A DNA stretch of 64,000 nt from Pseudooceanicola algae (GTDB taxonomy: Bacteria > Pseudomonadota > Alphaproteobacteria > Rhodobacterales > Rhodobacteraceae): contig NZ_CP060438.1 in NCBI RefSeq assembly GCF_003590145.2, positions 47,010-111,009 on the forward strand. Direction: 5' to 3'. How positions within the stretch are numbered: the stretch's first letter is position 1; each line of letters starts with the position of its first letter. A program made the position numbers and the translations under genes. A model generated the notes under the pieces. The model was not told the DNA's origin and made no database searches. It saw only the letters and a program-made list of their open reading frames with translations. Below are positions 51,940 through 60,244 of the stretch, piece by piece.

Positions 51940-53277
51940 ATGCGCCAGCAGAGCCGCAGGAAAGGTCCGACCTTGGCATATGCCCCCCTCCTTGCCGATC
52001 CCGTTCGGGATCTGCTGCCGCCGATTTTCGACACCGACGCCCGCCTGACGGATCTGCCGCGCGAAATCGCGCCCTGGCCCGGCACCCGGCGCCATCCCCA
52101 GATCGCCGCCTGCCTGGAACGTGCCCGCCACAATGGCGGCTGGCACTGGCCCACGCGGCCCGTGATCTTTGTCTCGGACCCCCATGCGGATGCCGAAGGG
52201 CTGCTGCGCTCGCTCGGGGCGGCCGGGGTCATCCGGCGGGACGGCTGCGCCATCACCCTGACGGACTTCGGTCGCCGGGCGCAGATCGTGCTGGGCGGGG
52301 ATTCCTTTGACAAGGGTCCAAGCAACCTCGATCTGCTGGATGCGCTGGCCGCGTTGCGCGATACCGGCGCGGACCTGCAGATCCTGGCCGGCAACCACGA
52401 CCTGCGCATGCGCATGGCCATTGCTGCCCTGCGCGGACCCCGCACCCCGCTGAGCGAACATCTGTTCGCCCGCATGGGGCGCAAGATCCTGCCCGCCCTG
52501 CGCGAAGTGCTGGACCGCTACGTGACCGCCGCCGATCTGGCCGCCCTGCCCGACGAAGCCACCTGCAAGGCCCGTCTGCTGCCCGGGCCCGACTGGTCCG
52601 CCCGTTTCGCCAGCGCCGCCGCCGCCGACCTGCGCCCCCGCGTGATCCGCAAGGAAGTCACCAAGCTGCAGGAAAAGCTGGCCAAGTTCGACCGCGACCG
52701 CGCCCGCAGCGGCATGAGCCACCGTCAGATCCTGGCGGCGGCGCTGAAATGCCACGACATCTTCTTTTCCCCCGATGGCCCCTATGCCTGGTTCTTTGAC
52801 CGGATGGAGGTCGTCTCGCGCCAGGGCTCGGTCCTGTTCGTCCATGCCGGGCTGTGTGACAGCATGTGCGACCTGCTGGCCAGCGACGGCCCGGATGCGG
52901 TCAACGCGCATTACCGTGCCGGGGCCGAAGTCGGATCGCCCGCCTTCTACTTCGGGCCGCTCGCCAATCTGGTGCGGACGAAATACCGGATCTCGGATTG
53001 CCGGCTGACCGACGCGGGCGTCACGGCCCTGCATCGCGCCGGCATCCACATGGTCGTGCAGGGCCATGTCAACAACCACCGCGGCCAGCGCTTGCTGGCG
53101 AAATGCGGCTTGCTGCACCTGGAAGGCGACGTGACCCTCGACCGGGCCTCGCGCCAGTTGGAGGGGCTGGAGGGCATCGGCGCCGGGGCCACCTTGATCT
53201 TTCCGAGCGGAGATGTGATCGGTCTCAGCAGGGATTACCCGCGGGCCAAGCATTTCGCGCCCGAACGCATGAGCTGA
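51940..53277 (+). CDS. PPP-type metallophosphatase of the GAK-type system
   Basis: A 445-residue calcineurin-like phosphatase. The dinuclear metal motifs are in order: SDPHAD (~75-82), GGDSFDKGPSNLDLLD (~118-133), AGNHDLRMRMA (~149-159) and QGHVNNHRGQ (~372-381). The sequence resembles diadenosine tetraphosphatase/Ser-Thr phosphatase relatives but is longer, with a ~200-residue helical insert (ALREVLDRY... to ...RQILAAA). The ATG at 51940 starts five bases after the previous stop; TTG 51973 has a better ribosome site (AGGAAAGG) and is a real alternative. Confidence 0.82.
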   Translation: MRQQSRRKGPTLAYAPLLADPVRDLLPPIFDTDARLTDLPREIAPWPGTRRHPQIAACLERARHNGGWHWPTRPVIFVSDPHADAEGLLRSLGAAGVIRRDGCAITLTDFGRRAQIVLGGDSFDKGPSNLDLLDALAALRDTGADLQILAGNHDLRMRMAIAALRGPRTPLSEHLFARMGRKILPALREVLDRYVTAADLAALPDEATCKARLLPGPDWSARFASAAAADLRPRVIRKEVTKLQEKLAKFDRDRARSGMSHRQILAAALKCHDIFFSPDGPYAWFFDRMEVVSRQGSVLFVHAGLCDSMCDLLASDGPDAVNAHYRAGAEVGSPAFYFGPLANLVRTKYRISDCRLTDAGVTALHRAGIHMVVQGHVNNHRGQRLLAKCGLLHLEGDVTLDRASRQLEGLEGIGAGATLIFPSGDVIGLSRDYPRAKHFAPERMS

Positions 53278-53294
53278 CACAGGAGACTCGACCC

Positions 53295-53567
53295 ATGAGC
53301 GATTCAGAACGGCGTTTCACGCATGAATCGCTGCAGGATCCCAAGACCGTGAAGGCCCTGCTGACGGCGCTGGCCAAGGGCGTTTCCAAGGGCGAGATGA
53401 CCCTGGGCGACGATGATGGCGACCTCGTGCTGAAGACCGCCGGGCTGATGAATGTCCGCATCAAGGCAGAACGCGAGGACGGTCAATGCCAGGTCAGCCT
53501 CCGCCTGACCTGGTCCGACCCGTCCGAAGCCGCGCATAGCAAGGGCGCCCCCCGGATCGACAGTTGA
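53295..53567 (+). CDS. Amphi-Trp domain small protein of the GAK-type system
   Basis: A 90-residue acidic protein. GEMTLGDDDGDLVLKTAGLMNVRIKAE is followed by CQVSLRLTW, the alternating hydrophobic pattern with a terminal Trp that defines the amphi-Trp domain. The N-terminal half is a helix-forming ESLQDPKTVKALLTALAKG. AGGAGA precedes the ATG at 53295. Such small proteins occur repeatedly at the end of GAK-type gene sets. It could be the protein substrate or carrier that the kinase and ATP-grasp enzymes act on; that is inference. Confidence 0.8.
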   Translation: MSDSERRFTHESLQDPKTVKALLTALAKGVSKGEMTLGDDDGDLVLKTAGLMNVRIKAEREDGQCQVSLRLTWSDPSEAAHSKGAPRIDS

Positions 53568-53647
53568 TCGGTCAACGGTTGCGCAGACAGCGGCGGTTAA
53601 GCGGATGATCCATTGCGAAAAGCGCCGTGCCCGGCTATCTTCCGGGC

Positions 53648-54553
53648 ATGAGGAGCCCCCCGCCCGCCGAACCGGAAACCAGCCCGAAGATCACCGCGAT
53701 GCCCGGCTGGATCAGCCTGCCGCGCGATGCCTGCGGCAGCGATCTGGCGTTCCTGTCCGGCGCGGCTCTGGCGCGGCTGGATCTGGTGGTAGGTTGGTCG
53801 GCCGTGCCGGAGGTGCTTTGGCGGGACCGGCTGGCGCTGAGCGCGGCGACGGCCTGCGCGGGCTTTTCCGGGCGACGTGAGACCACGGCCGATCTGCGCG
53901 ATGCAGTGCACCTGCTGCGTCCCGGCGATCACCCCGGACCCGGCGGCGAAATCCTGCAATTCTGGCGGCTTGCAGCGTCCCGTCCCATGACGACGGCCGG
54001 GCTTGGCCGCGCCCTGCCGGGCCTGAGCCCGGAGCGTATCGCCGCCCTGCTGGAAACCGGACGCCCCGGCCCCGCGACCCGCGCCCCCGGCGCCCTGGCC
54101 GCCATGGTGCTGGAGGCCGCGCTTTCCGATCGCCCCCGCGCAGAGACCGAGGCGCTGATCCTTGCTGATGCCACCGTCGCGCGCGGTCTCGGCTGGCCGC
54201 GGCTCGTGCCCCTGCTGGCCACCGGGCTGAACACCCGCGATCTGCGCAAACAGGGCGACGACCTGCGTCAGGCCTGCGACCGGGCCATCGTGAGCGCGGC
54301 TCGTACCGCGCTGCAACTGGCCGATGGGCTGCTGCGGGATGCCGCAAAGATCCGCGCCGTGACGCCCAAGTTGCGAACCCGCCGCGCGGACCAGGCCGTG
54401 GCCCTGTTCCTGAACCGTGATGTGCTGCCGGCCAGCGCGCTGACCGGGCTGATGTCGGACCGTGCTGCGCGGCGGTTTTGCGACCGGCTGGTCGACCTGA
54501 ACGCCTTGCGCGAAGTCACCGGGCGCGACAGCTTCCGCCTTTACGGGCTGTGA
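53648..54553 (+). CDS. DUF1403 family protein
   Basis: A 301-residue soluble protein, Ala/Leu/Arg-rich and mostly helical. The central LAAMVLEAALSDRPRAETEALILADATVARGLGWPRLVPLL (~150-195) and C-terminal TRRADQAVALFLNRDVLPASALTGLMSDRAARRFCDRLVDLNALREVTGRDSFRLYGL-like region match DUF1403 as I know it from Rhodobacterales and Rhizobiales. The ending resembles a winged-helix fold. The ATG at 53648 is preferred; 53627 is possible. It lies two bases before a ScpB-family gene, a known pairing often seen on plasmids. Confidence 0.78.
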   Translation: MRSPPPAEPETSPKITAMPGWISLPRDACGSDLAFLSGAALARLDLVVGWSAVPEVLWRDRLALSAATACAGFSGRRETTADLRDAVHLLRPGDHPGPGGEILQFWRLAASRPMTTAGLGRALPGLSPERIAALLETGRPGPATRAPGALAAMVLEAALSDRPRAETEALILADATVARGLGWPRLVPLLATGLNTRDLRKQGDDLRQACDRAIVSAARTALQLADGLLRDAAKIRAVTPKLRTRRADQAVALFLNRDVLPASALTGLMSDRAARRFCDRLVDLNALREVTGRDSFRLYGL

Positions 54554-54555
54554 AC

Positions 54556-55143
54556 ATGCCGCCGCCCGCCGCCCCCTTCGACCGCGACCTCGACGACCTT
54601 CCGCCCGATCTGCGCTGGCGCGAATGGATGCGCCGGATCGAAGCTGTGCTTTTCGCCAGCGCCAGCCCGGTCGCGCGCGAAGATCTGGTGCGGGTGGTGG
54701 GGCGGCAGGCCTCGGTCGATCTGCTGGTCGAGGACCTTTCCGCCGACCTTGCCTCCCGCCCCTACGAGGTCGCGCAGGTGGCCTCCGGATGGATGCTGCG
54801 GACACGTCCTGCCTATGCGCCGGTGATCCGGGCCAGCGCGGACGTGGCGGATCAGGCGCTTGACCTGCTGGATTTCGACCTGGCCGTGCTGGCCGCCATT
54901 GCCTATCAGCAACCGATCACCCGCGAGGGGCTGAAGGAGGTTTTCGGAAAGGAAATCAGCCGAGAGCTGATCGGCCGCCTGTCCGAACGCGACCTGATCG
55001 CCACCGGCCCGCGTGCGCCCCGACGCGGCGCACCCTATACCTTCGTGACGACAGAAGCGTTTCTGAGCGCATTCGGCTTTGAAACCCTGCGCGACCTGCC
55101 GGACCGCGAACAATGGGACGATGCCGGGCTTACAGCGCGCTGA
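54556..55143 (+). CDS. SMC-Scp complex subunit ScpB family protein
   Basis: A 195-residue ScpB-like protein with two winged-helix domains. IEAVLFASASPVAREDLVRVVG (~24-45) is the first, and LAAIAYQQPITREGLKEVFGKEISRELIGRLSERDLI (~110-146) the second. ScpB normally works with ScpA and SMC in chromosome segregation, but no ScpA or SMC is near and pairing with DUF1403 suggests a specialised paralogue. The ATG at 54556 follows the DUF1403 stop by two bases. Confidence 0.85.
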   Translation: MPPPAAPFDRDLDDLPPDLRWREWMRRIEAVLFASASPVAREDLVRVVGRQASVDLLVEDLSADLASRPYEVAQVASGWMLRTRPAYAPVIRASADVADQALDLLDFDLAVLAAIAYQQPITREGLKEVFGKEISRELIGRLSERDLIATGPRAPRRGAPYTFVTTEAFLSAFGFETLRDLPDREQWDDAGLTAR

Positions 55144-55175
55144 GCCAACCACGCGTCGTTGGCTACTGGCATAGT

Positions 55176-55326
55176 TGTCATATGTATTCGGACCGAGGGC
55201 CTTGCCAGTGAAAAGGACGGGGCATGTGTGACTGAGAGGGCATCCTCCCAGACGCCCGTCGAGATTCCGGGCTTGCATCCCCTCGCCGGGAAATACATCC
55301 TATAGAAAGACCAACTTGTATGACAT
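55176..55326. promoter_or_regulatory. Paired operator-like sequences upstream of kduI
   Basis: TGTCATA (55176-55182) and its reverse complement TATGACA (55319-55325) lie 143 bases apart in the 252-bp gap before kduI. Both are within AT-rich, CATATG-containing stretches (TTGTCATATG and TTGTATGACATATG). They could bind one repressor at two sites. No regulator gene for kduID lies next to it. Confidence 0.5.
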
Positions 55327-55395
55327 ATGTGCGACGGCGGTCCTTGCCCCAAGGTCCCGCCCCGCACCTTCCGTCCTGAATTCCGAGGAACCCCG

Positions 55396-56220
55396 ATGCT
55401 GAAAGTCGAAACCCGCCACGCCGTCCACCCCGATCACGCCAAGAGCATGGACACCGCCGCGCTGCGCGACCACTTCCTGACGCCCGAGATGTTCGCGCCG
55501 GGCGAGATCCGGCTTGTCTATACCCACTACGACCGCTTCACGATGGGTGGCGCGGTGCCGAACGGCAGCCCGCTGGTGCTCGACAAGGTCGAGGAGACCC
55601 GGACCGAGACCTTCCTGGAACGGCGCGAGATGGGCATCGTCAACATCGGCGACACCGGCACGGTCACCGCAGGTGGGGAAACCTACAGCATGAACCGGGG
55701 CGATGTCCTCTATCTCGGCAAGGGCAGCGGCCCGGTCACCTTTGACGGCGCGGGGCGGTTCTACATCACCTCCTGCCCGGCGCATGCGACCTTCCCGACC
55801 AAGCTGGTGACCCTGGCGGACTGCGTCGAGGTCAAGATGGGCGATGCGGAGAATTCCAACAAGCGCACGATCAAGCAGTTCATCCACCCCAACGTGATGG
55901 AAAGCTGCCAGCTGATCCTTGGCTATACCTCGCTGGAAGACGGCTCTGTCTGGAACACGATACCCAGCCACTACCACGACCGCCGGATGGAGGCCTATCT
56001 TTACTGGGGCATGGACGAGGAAAGCCGCGTTCTGCACCTGATGGGAGAGCCGCAGGAAACCCGCCACCTGTTCGTCTCGAACGAAGAAGGCGTTGTTTCG
56101 CCCAGCTGGTCGATCCATTCGGGCGCGGGCATCGGCAAGTATACCTTTATCTGGGCCATGGCCGGTGACAATGTCGATTATACCGACATGGATTTCGTGA
56201 AACCCAAGGACATGCTGTGA
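55396..56220 (+). CDS. kduI: 5-dehydro-4-deoxy-D-glucuronate isomerase KduI
   Basis: A 274-residue double cupin close to the KduI length (278). RHAVHPDHAKSMDTAALRDHFL (~6-27) is the family N-terminus. The metal-binding region is IPSHYHDRRMEAYLYWGMDE (~194-213), with two His, Glu and later His residues. It isomerises 5-keto-4-deoxyuronate from pectin or alginate-type uronate breakdown to 3-deoxy-glycero-2,5-hexodiulosonate. GAGGAA precedes the ATG at 55396. It is coupled with kduD by TGATG. Confidence 0.93.
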   Translation: MLKVETRHAVHPDHAKSMDTAALRDHFLTPEMFAPGEIRLVYTHYDRFTMGGAVPNGSPLVLDKVEETRTETFLERREMGIVNIGDTGTVTAGGETYSMNRGDVLYLGKGSGPVTFDGAGRFYITSCPAHATFPTKLVTLADCVEVKMGDAENSNKRTIKQFIHPNVMESCQLILGYTSLEDGSVWNTIPSHYHDRRMEAYLYWGMDEESRVLHLMGEPQETRHLFVSNEEGVVSPSWSIHSGAGIGKYTFIWAMAGDNVDYTDMDFVKPKDML

Positions 56221-56963
56221 TGACGGACCTGTTTTCGCTCAAGGGACAAAAGGCGCTGGTGACCGGGGCCAATACCGGCATAGGTCAGGCCATCGCGCTG
56301 GCCTTGGCCGGACAGGGCGCCCATGTGATCTGCGCCGGTCGGCGGTCCTGCGACGAGACCACCGACCTGATCGCGAAGGCCGGCGGCACGGGCGAAAGCC
56401 TGCTGCTGGATTTCTCCGATCCCATGGCGGCGCAGGATGTCTTCACCGGGGCCGGCATCACGCTGCTAGTCAACAACGCCGGCACCATCCGGCGCGAGGA
56501 TTCCGTGGCCTATACCGAGGCCGATTGGGATGCCGTGATGGATGTGAACCTGAAGGCGGTGTTCTTTACCTGTCAGGCCTTCGGCAAGGAACTGCTGGCC
56601 CAGAGCACCCCCGGCGCGATCGTCAACATCGCCTCCTTGCTGTCCTTCCAGGGCGGCATCCGCGTGCCCAGCTATACCGCGGCCAAGCACGGCGTTGCAG
56701 GGATCACCAAGATTCTGGCCAATGAATGGGCGGCCCAGGGCATCACCGTCAACGCCATCGCACCGGGCTATATCGCGACAAACAACACCACGGACCTGCG
56801 TGCGGATCCGGAGCGGTCAAAGGCGATCCTCGACCGGATTCCGGCTGGTCGCTGGGGGGATCCCGAAGATATCGGCGGCACCGCCGCCTACCTGTGTTCC
56901 CGCGCCGCGCGCTATGTCACCGGCGCGGTGCTGAACGTCGATGGCGGCTGGCTGGCACGCTGA
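56220..56963 (+). CDS. kduD: 2-dehydro-3-deoxy-D-gluconate 5-dehydrogenase KduD
   Basis: A 247-residue classical SDR. GANTGIGQAIALALAGQGAHV (~17-37) binds NAD, NNAGTIRRED lies near 83-92, catalytic Ser is in NIASLLSFQGG, and YTAAKHGVAG gives Tyr-x-x-x-Lys. It reduces the KduI product to 2-keto-3-deoxygluconate. The neighbouring kduI makes the assignment firm. ATG 56220 shares the final A of the kduI stop; a GTG at 56217 is also in frame. Confidence 0.92.
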   Translation: MTDLFSLKGQKALVTGANTGIGQAIALALAGQGAHVICAGRRSCDETTDLIAKAGGTGESLLLDFSDPMAAQDVFTGAGITLLVNNAGTIRREDSVAYTEADWDAVMDVNLKAVFFTCQAFGKELLAQSTPGAIVNIASLLSFQGGIRVPSYTAAKHGVAGITKILANEWAAQGITVNAIAPGYIATNNTTDLRADPERSKAILDRIPAGRWGDPEDIGGTAAYLCSRAARYVTGAVLNVDGGWLAR

Positions 56964-56970
56964 ACCGGTC

Positions 56971-56990
56971 GCGGGCCTGAAAGGGCCCGC
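56971..56990 (+). terminator. Weak hairpin after kduD
   Basis: GCGGGCC and GGCCCGC form a 7-bp stem with a TGAAAG loop. No T-run follows, so it may only stabilise the transcript end. Confidence 0.4.
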
Positions 56991-57028
56991 CACACATATT
57001 TCCCTGCAGCGCGCGCTGCCTGGCAGCG

Positions 57029-57406
57029 TCACTCCTCCGCGTGCTTTTCCGACGGCGGTTTTTCATACAGCGACCAGCCGTGTTCGCCGCCCGGTGCGGG
57101 CAGGTCACGCGGCCGCAGGTGCACCTGCATATAAGTCTTGGCGATGAAATTCGCCGTAATCGGCGCAGTCAGCATCAGGAACAGCGTCACCAGCAGCTCA
57201 TGCACGCTGATCTGGCCATCCGCCCGATAGGTCGCGGCCATCGAGGCGATCAGCACACCGCCGACCCCCAGCGTTGTGGCCTTGGTCGGCGCATGCAGCC
57301 GCTGCATCGTCTCACGCAGCTTCAGTAGCCCGAAAGAGCCGACAAGGCCGAAGATGCCGCTGATGACGAGCGCGGCAGTGATCACGATTTCAAGGAACAG
57401 GTCCAT
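57029..57406 (-). CDS. mrpG: Na+/H+ antiporter subunit G (MrpG/PhaG)
   Basis: A 125-residue membrane protein with three segments. GIFGLVGSFGLLKLRETMQRLHAPTKATTLGVGGVLIA (~15-52) is the MnhG signature. GAGGG precedes the ATG at 57406. It is the last gene of the mrp operon, 14 bases after mrpF. Confidence 0.93.
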   Translation of the reverse strand: MDLFLEIVITAALVISGIFGLVGSFGLLKLRETMQRLHAPTKATTLGVGGVLIASMAATYRADGQISVHELLVTLFLMLTAPITANFIAKTYMQVHLRPRDLPAPGGEHGWSLYEKPPSEKHAEE

Positions 57407-57420
57407 CAGTTTTCCCTCGC

Positions 57421-57690
57421 TTACTCGATCAGGTCGCCGCGCAGGATGAAGCGGCAATAGGCAACGGTCGAGACGAAACCGACCATTGCGACAAGGATCG
57501 AGGCTTCGAAATAGATCGCCGTGCCCTGCCAGACCCCATAAAGGATCAGCAGCGCCAGCACGTTGATCACCATGGTGTCCAGCGCCAGGATGCGGTCTGC
57601 CGGATCCGGCCCCTTCACCAGGCGGAACAGGTTCGCCAGCAGGGCCAGTCCGAAGCAGCCCGCGGCAAAGGTCAAGGCGATACCGATCAT
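57421..57690 (-). CDS. mrpF: Na+/H+ antiporter subunit F (MrpF/PhaF)
   Basis: An 89-residue three-segment membrane protein. LVKGPDPADRILALDTMVINVLALLILYG (~24-52) is the MrpF core with the conserved Asp. The start overlaps the mrpE stop by ATGA. It is a small subunit of the seven-part antiporter. Confidence 0.93.
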   Translation of the reverse strand: MIGIALTFAAGCFGLALLANLFRLVKGPDPADRILALDTMVINVLALLILYGVWQGTAIYFEASILVAMVGFVSTVAYCRFILRGDLIE

Positions 57691-58184
57691 GGGAAGATCT
57701 CCTTCAGGCGGGATTCATAGCGGCTCTTGATCGAGTCCCGCACGTCATCGGGGTCCGGCGCATGCAGACAATGGACAAGGATCGCGGTGCCATCGGCCGC
57801 CAGCATGGCCGAGACGGTGCCGGGCGTCATGGTGATCGTGCCGGCCAGCATCGTGATCGCCTCGGGCGAGGTCAGGTCAAGCGGCACGCTGACCCAGGCC
57901 GACCGGATCTTGGCATGGGGTTTGAACAGCACGATCATCGCGACTTCGATATTGGCGACCACGATGTCCCAAAGCACGATCAGGATGTACCAGGCCAGCG
58001 CGAAAGGCTTCTGGATCCGCGGCCGGTTGGGCCAGAAAGCCGAAGTCAGCAACGAAATCAGGATCGCCAGCACAGCGCCCAGAAGGACGTTGCCCGGCGT
58101 GACCTTGTTGACCAGCGCCAGCCAGACAAAGGTCAGGGCGATGGTCAGCAGCGGATGCGGGAAGATCCGGCGAAGCGGGCTCAT
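57687..58184 (-). CDS. mrpE: Na+/H+ antiporter subunit E (MrpE/PhaE)
   Basis: A 165-residue protein. LTFVWLALVNKVTPGNVLLGAVLAILI (~17-43) and the conserved ITMLAGTITMTPGTVSAMLAADGTAILVHCL (~110-140) identify MrpE. The start overlaps the mrpD stop (ATGA). Confidence 0.93.
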   Translation of the reverse strand: MSPLRRIFPHPLLTIALTFVWLALVNKVTPGNVLLGAVLAILISLLTSAFWPNRPRIQKPFALAWYILIVLWDIVVANIEVAMIVLFKPHAKIRSAWVSVPLDLTSPEAITMLAGTITMTPGTVSAMLAADGTAILVHCLHAPDPDDVRDSIKSRYESRLKEIFP

Positions 58185-59839
58185 TCATGGTCTCCTTGAT
58201 CCTGATGACCGGTTGCGTCGCCGTGCCCCGAGGCATCAAGCTCTGCCTTCCCTGGGCTGCCTTCCCCGTGTTCGGCGTCGTCATGATGCAGGGTCTTGTG
58301 CATCTCGCGCGGGCCGAGCACCGCCCCGACATAACCTTCGCGTTCGAAAAGCTGCTGCGCCGTCGCATCAGTGTAGCGCATCATCGGACCCGCCAGAACG
58401 GTCATCGCCGCCAGCAGGGCCAAGGCCCCGAAGGTCGGTGCCAGCGCCATGGCCGAGGCCGGGGTGGGCGGTTCCGTCACCGGGGCGCCCTCGGCGGGCT
58501 CTTCGGGGGCCGGCACGGTGGCGGATTTCCAGAAGATCAGCGAGCCCGCGCGGGAAAAGCCGATGATCGTCAGCAGCGACCCGATAAGGATCACCGCCCA
58601 GGTCAGCCAGGCCCAGGGCCGGTCGAACAGCGCCTGCAGGATCATCAGCTTGCCAAGGAAGCCGCTAAGCGGTGGCAGACCGGCAATGGCGATGGCCCCG
58701 GCAAAGAACAGCGCCGCGAACAGCCCGTTCTGCGGTGTGGCCCCCGACAGGAACAGCGCGTCACCGTTGCTGCGTCGCGTCACGACAAGGTCGCACAGCA
58801 TGAACAGCGCCGCCGCCGCGAAGGTCGAATGCACCAGGTAGTAAAGCGAGGCGGAGGTCGCCACCGGCGTGAAGGCCGAGACCCCCAGCATCAGCGTCCC
58901 CATGGAAACGATCACCGCGAAGGACACCAGCGTCATCAGACGCCGCGCACCCATCACCCCGACCGCCCCGAGGGCCAGCGTGATCACTGCCGCCGGCATC
59001 AGCCAGTCAGAGGCCAGGCTGTCGATTCCCGGCACATCCGGCCCGAATACGGTGATATACATCCGGATGAGCGCATAGGCCCCGACCTTGGTCATGATCG
59101 CGAACAGCGCCGCGACCGGGGCGGGCGCGTTGGCATAGGTGCCCGGCAGCCAGAACTGGACCGGGAACAGGGCCGCCTTGATCGAGAAGACGACCATCAG
59201 CAGGATCGCCGCGACCCGCAGCAGGGCGGCTTCTTCCAGCGGCATTTCGCGGACCTTGACCGCCAGGTCGGCCATGTTCAGCGTCCCCGCCACCGCGTAA
59301 AGCGTGCCGAGCGCGAACAGGAACAGGGTCGATCCCGCCAGGTTCATCACCACGTAGCGCACCCCGGCGCGCAGCCGGGCGCGGCCGCCGCCATGGATCA
59401 TCAACCCGTAGGAGGCGATCAGCAGCACTTCGAAGAAGACGAACAGGTTGAAGGCATCCCCGGTCAGGAAGGCCCCGCTGATCCCCATCAGCTGGAACTG
59501 GAACAGCGCATGGAAATGCCGCCCCGCCCTGTCCCAGTCGGTCGCGATGGCATGGACCAGCGTCAGCAGCGCCAGCGCCGATGTCACCACCAGCAGCAGG
59601 GCCGACAGCCGGTCGAGCACCAGCACGATGCCAAAGGGCGCGTCCCAGTTGCCGAGGTGATAGACCCGGACCTGGCCGTCGGTGGTCTGCACCGCCAGCC
59701 CGATGGAAATCACCAGCAAGGCCAGGGTCGCGACGACCGAGGTCACCCGCGCCAGCACCTGATCGTAGCGCATCAGATAGGCGATCAGCGGTGCCACCAG
59801 CGCGGGCAGCACCACAGGGGCAATCATCCAGTGGTTCAT
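58181..59839 (-). CDS. mrpD: Na+/H+ antiporter subunit D (MrpD/PhaD)
   Basis: A 552-residue NuoM/NuoN-like proton-conducting subunit with about 14 membrane segments. The key glutamate region FVFFEVLLIASYGLMIHGGG (~129-148) and conserved Lys regions (FSIKAALFPVQFWLPGTYANAPAPVAALFA) are intact. The C-terminal ~60-residue extension is hydrophilic and His/Asp/Glu-rich, longer than in many MrpD proteins. ATGA overlaps mrpC. Confidence 0.94.
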   Translation of the reverse strand: MNHWMIAPVVLPALVAPLIAYLMRYDQVLARVTSVVATLALLVISIGLAVQTTDGQVRVYHLGNWDAPFGIVLVLDRLSALLLVVTSALALLTLVHAIATDWDRAGRHFHALFQFQLMGISGAFLTGDAFNLFVFFEVLLIASYGLMIHGGGRARLRAGVRYVVMNLAGSTLFLFALGTLYAVAGTLNMADLAVKVREMPLEEAALLRVAAILLMVVFSIKAALFPVQFWLPGTYANAPAPVAALFAIMTKVGAYALIRMYITVFGPDVPGIDSLASDWLMPAAVITLALGAVGVMGARRLMTLVSFAVIVSMGTLMLGVSAFTPVATSASLYYLVHSTFAAAALFMLCDLVVTRRSNGDALFLSGATPQNGLFAALFFAGAIAIAGLPPLSGFLGKLMILQALFDRPWAWLTWAVILIGSLLTIIGFSRAGSLIFWKSATVPAPEEPAEGAPVTEPPTPASAMALAPTFGALALLAAMTVLAGPMMRYTDATAQQLFEREGYVGAVLGPREMHKTLHHDDAEHGEGSPGKAELDASGHGDATGHQDQGDHE

Positions 59840-60243
59840 GCGATATTTTCCTTCCGTCCACCGGAGGTCTCTGGCCCGGCGGGCGGTTCATCCGCGGCAT
59901 CCAGCGCGTCTTTCAGGGGCTCCTCTCCGTCGACCCGGTCATGACCGGATTCCAGATAGGCCCCGAGCGAGATCATCACCAGCACCGCCGTCATCCCGAA
60001 GGAAATCACGATGGCCGTCAGGACCAGCGCCTGCGGCAGCGGATCGGTATAGCTGGCATCGCCATAGGGCGACAGGATCGGCGGTGCATTCACGGTCAGC
60101 CGCCCCGTCGAGAACAGGAACAGGTTCACCGCATAGGACAGCAGCGACAGCCCGAGGATGACCGAAAAGCTGCGCAACCGCAGGATCAGGTAGACTCCGC
60201 CGGCGGTCAGGATGCCGATGGCGCTCGAGATGACGATTTCCAT
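59836..60243 (-). CDS. mrpC: Na+/H+ antiporter subunit C (MrpC/PhaC)
   Basis: A 135-residue NuoK-like protein with three membrane segments. SFSVILGLSLLSYAVNLFLFSTGRL (~27-51) and DPLPQALVLTAIVISFGMTAVLVMI (~70-94) are the MrpC core. The ATG at 60243 comes one base after the mrpAB stop. The C-terminus is hydrophilic. Confidence 0.93.
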   Translation of the reverse strand: MEIVISSAIGILTAGGVYLILRLRSFSVILGLSLLSYAVNLFLFSTGRLTVNAPPILSPYGDASYTDPLPQALVLTAIVISFGMTAVLVMISLGAYLESGHDRVDGEEPLKDALDAADEPPAGPETSGGRKENIA

Positions 60244-60244
60244 C

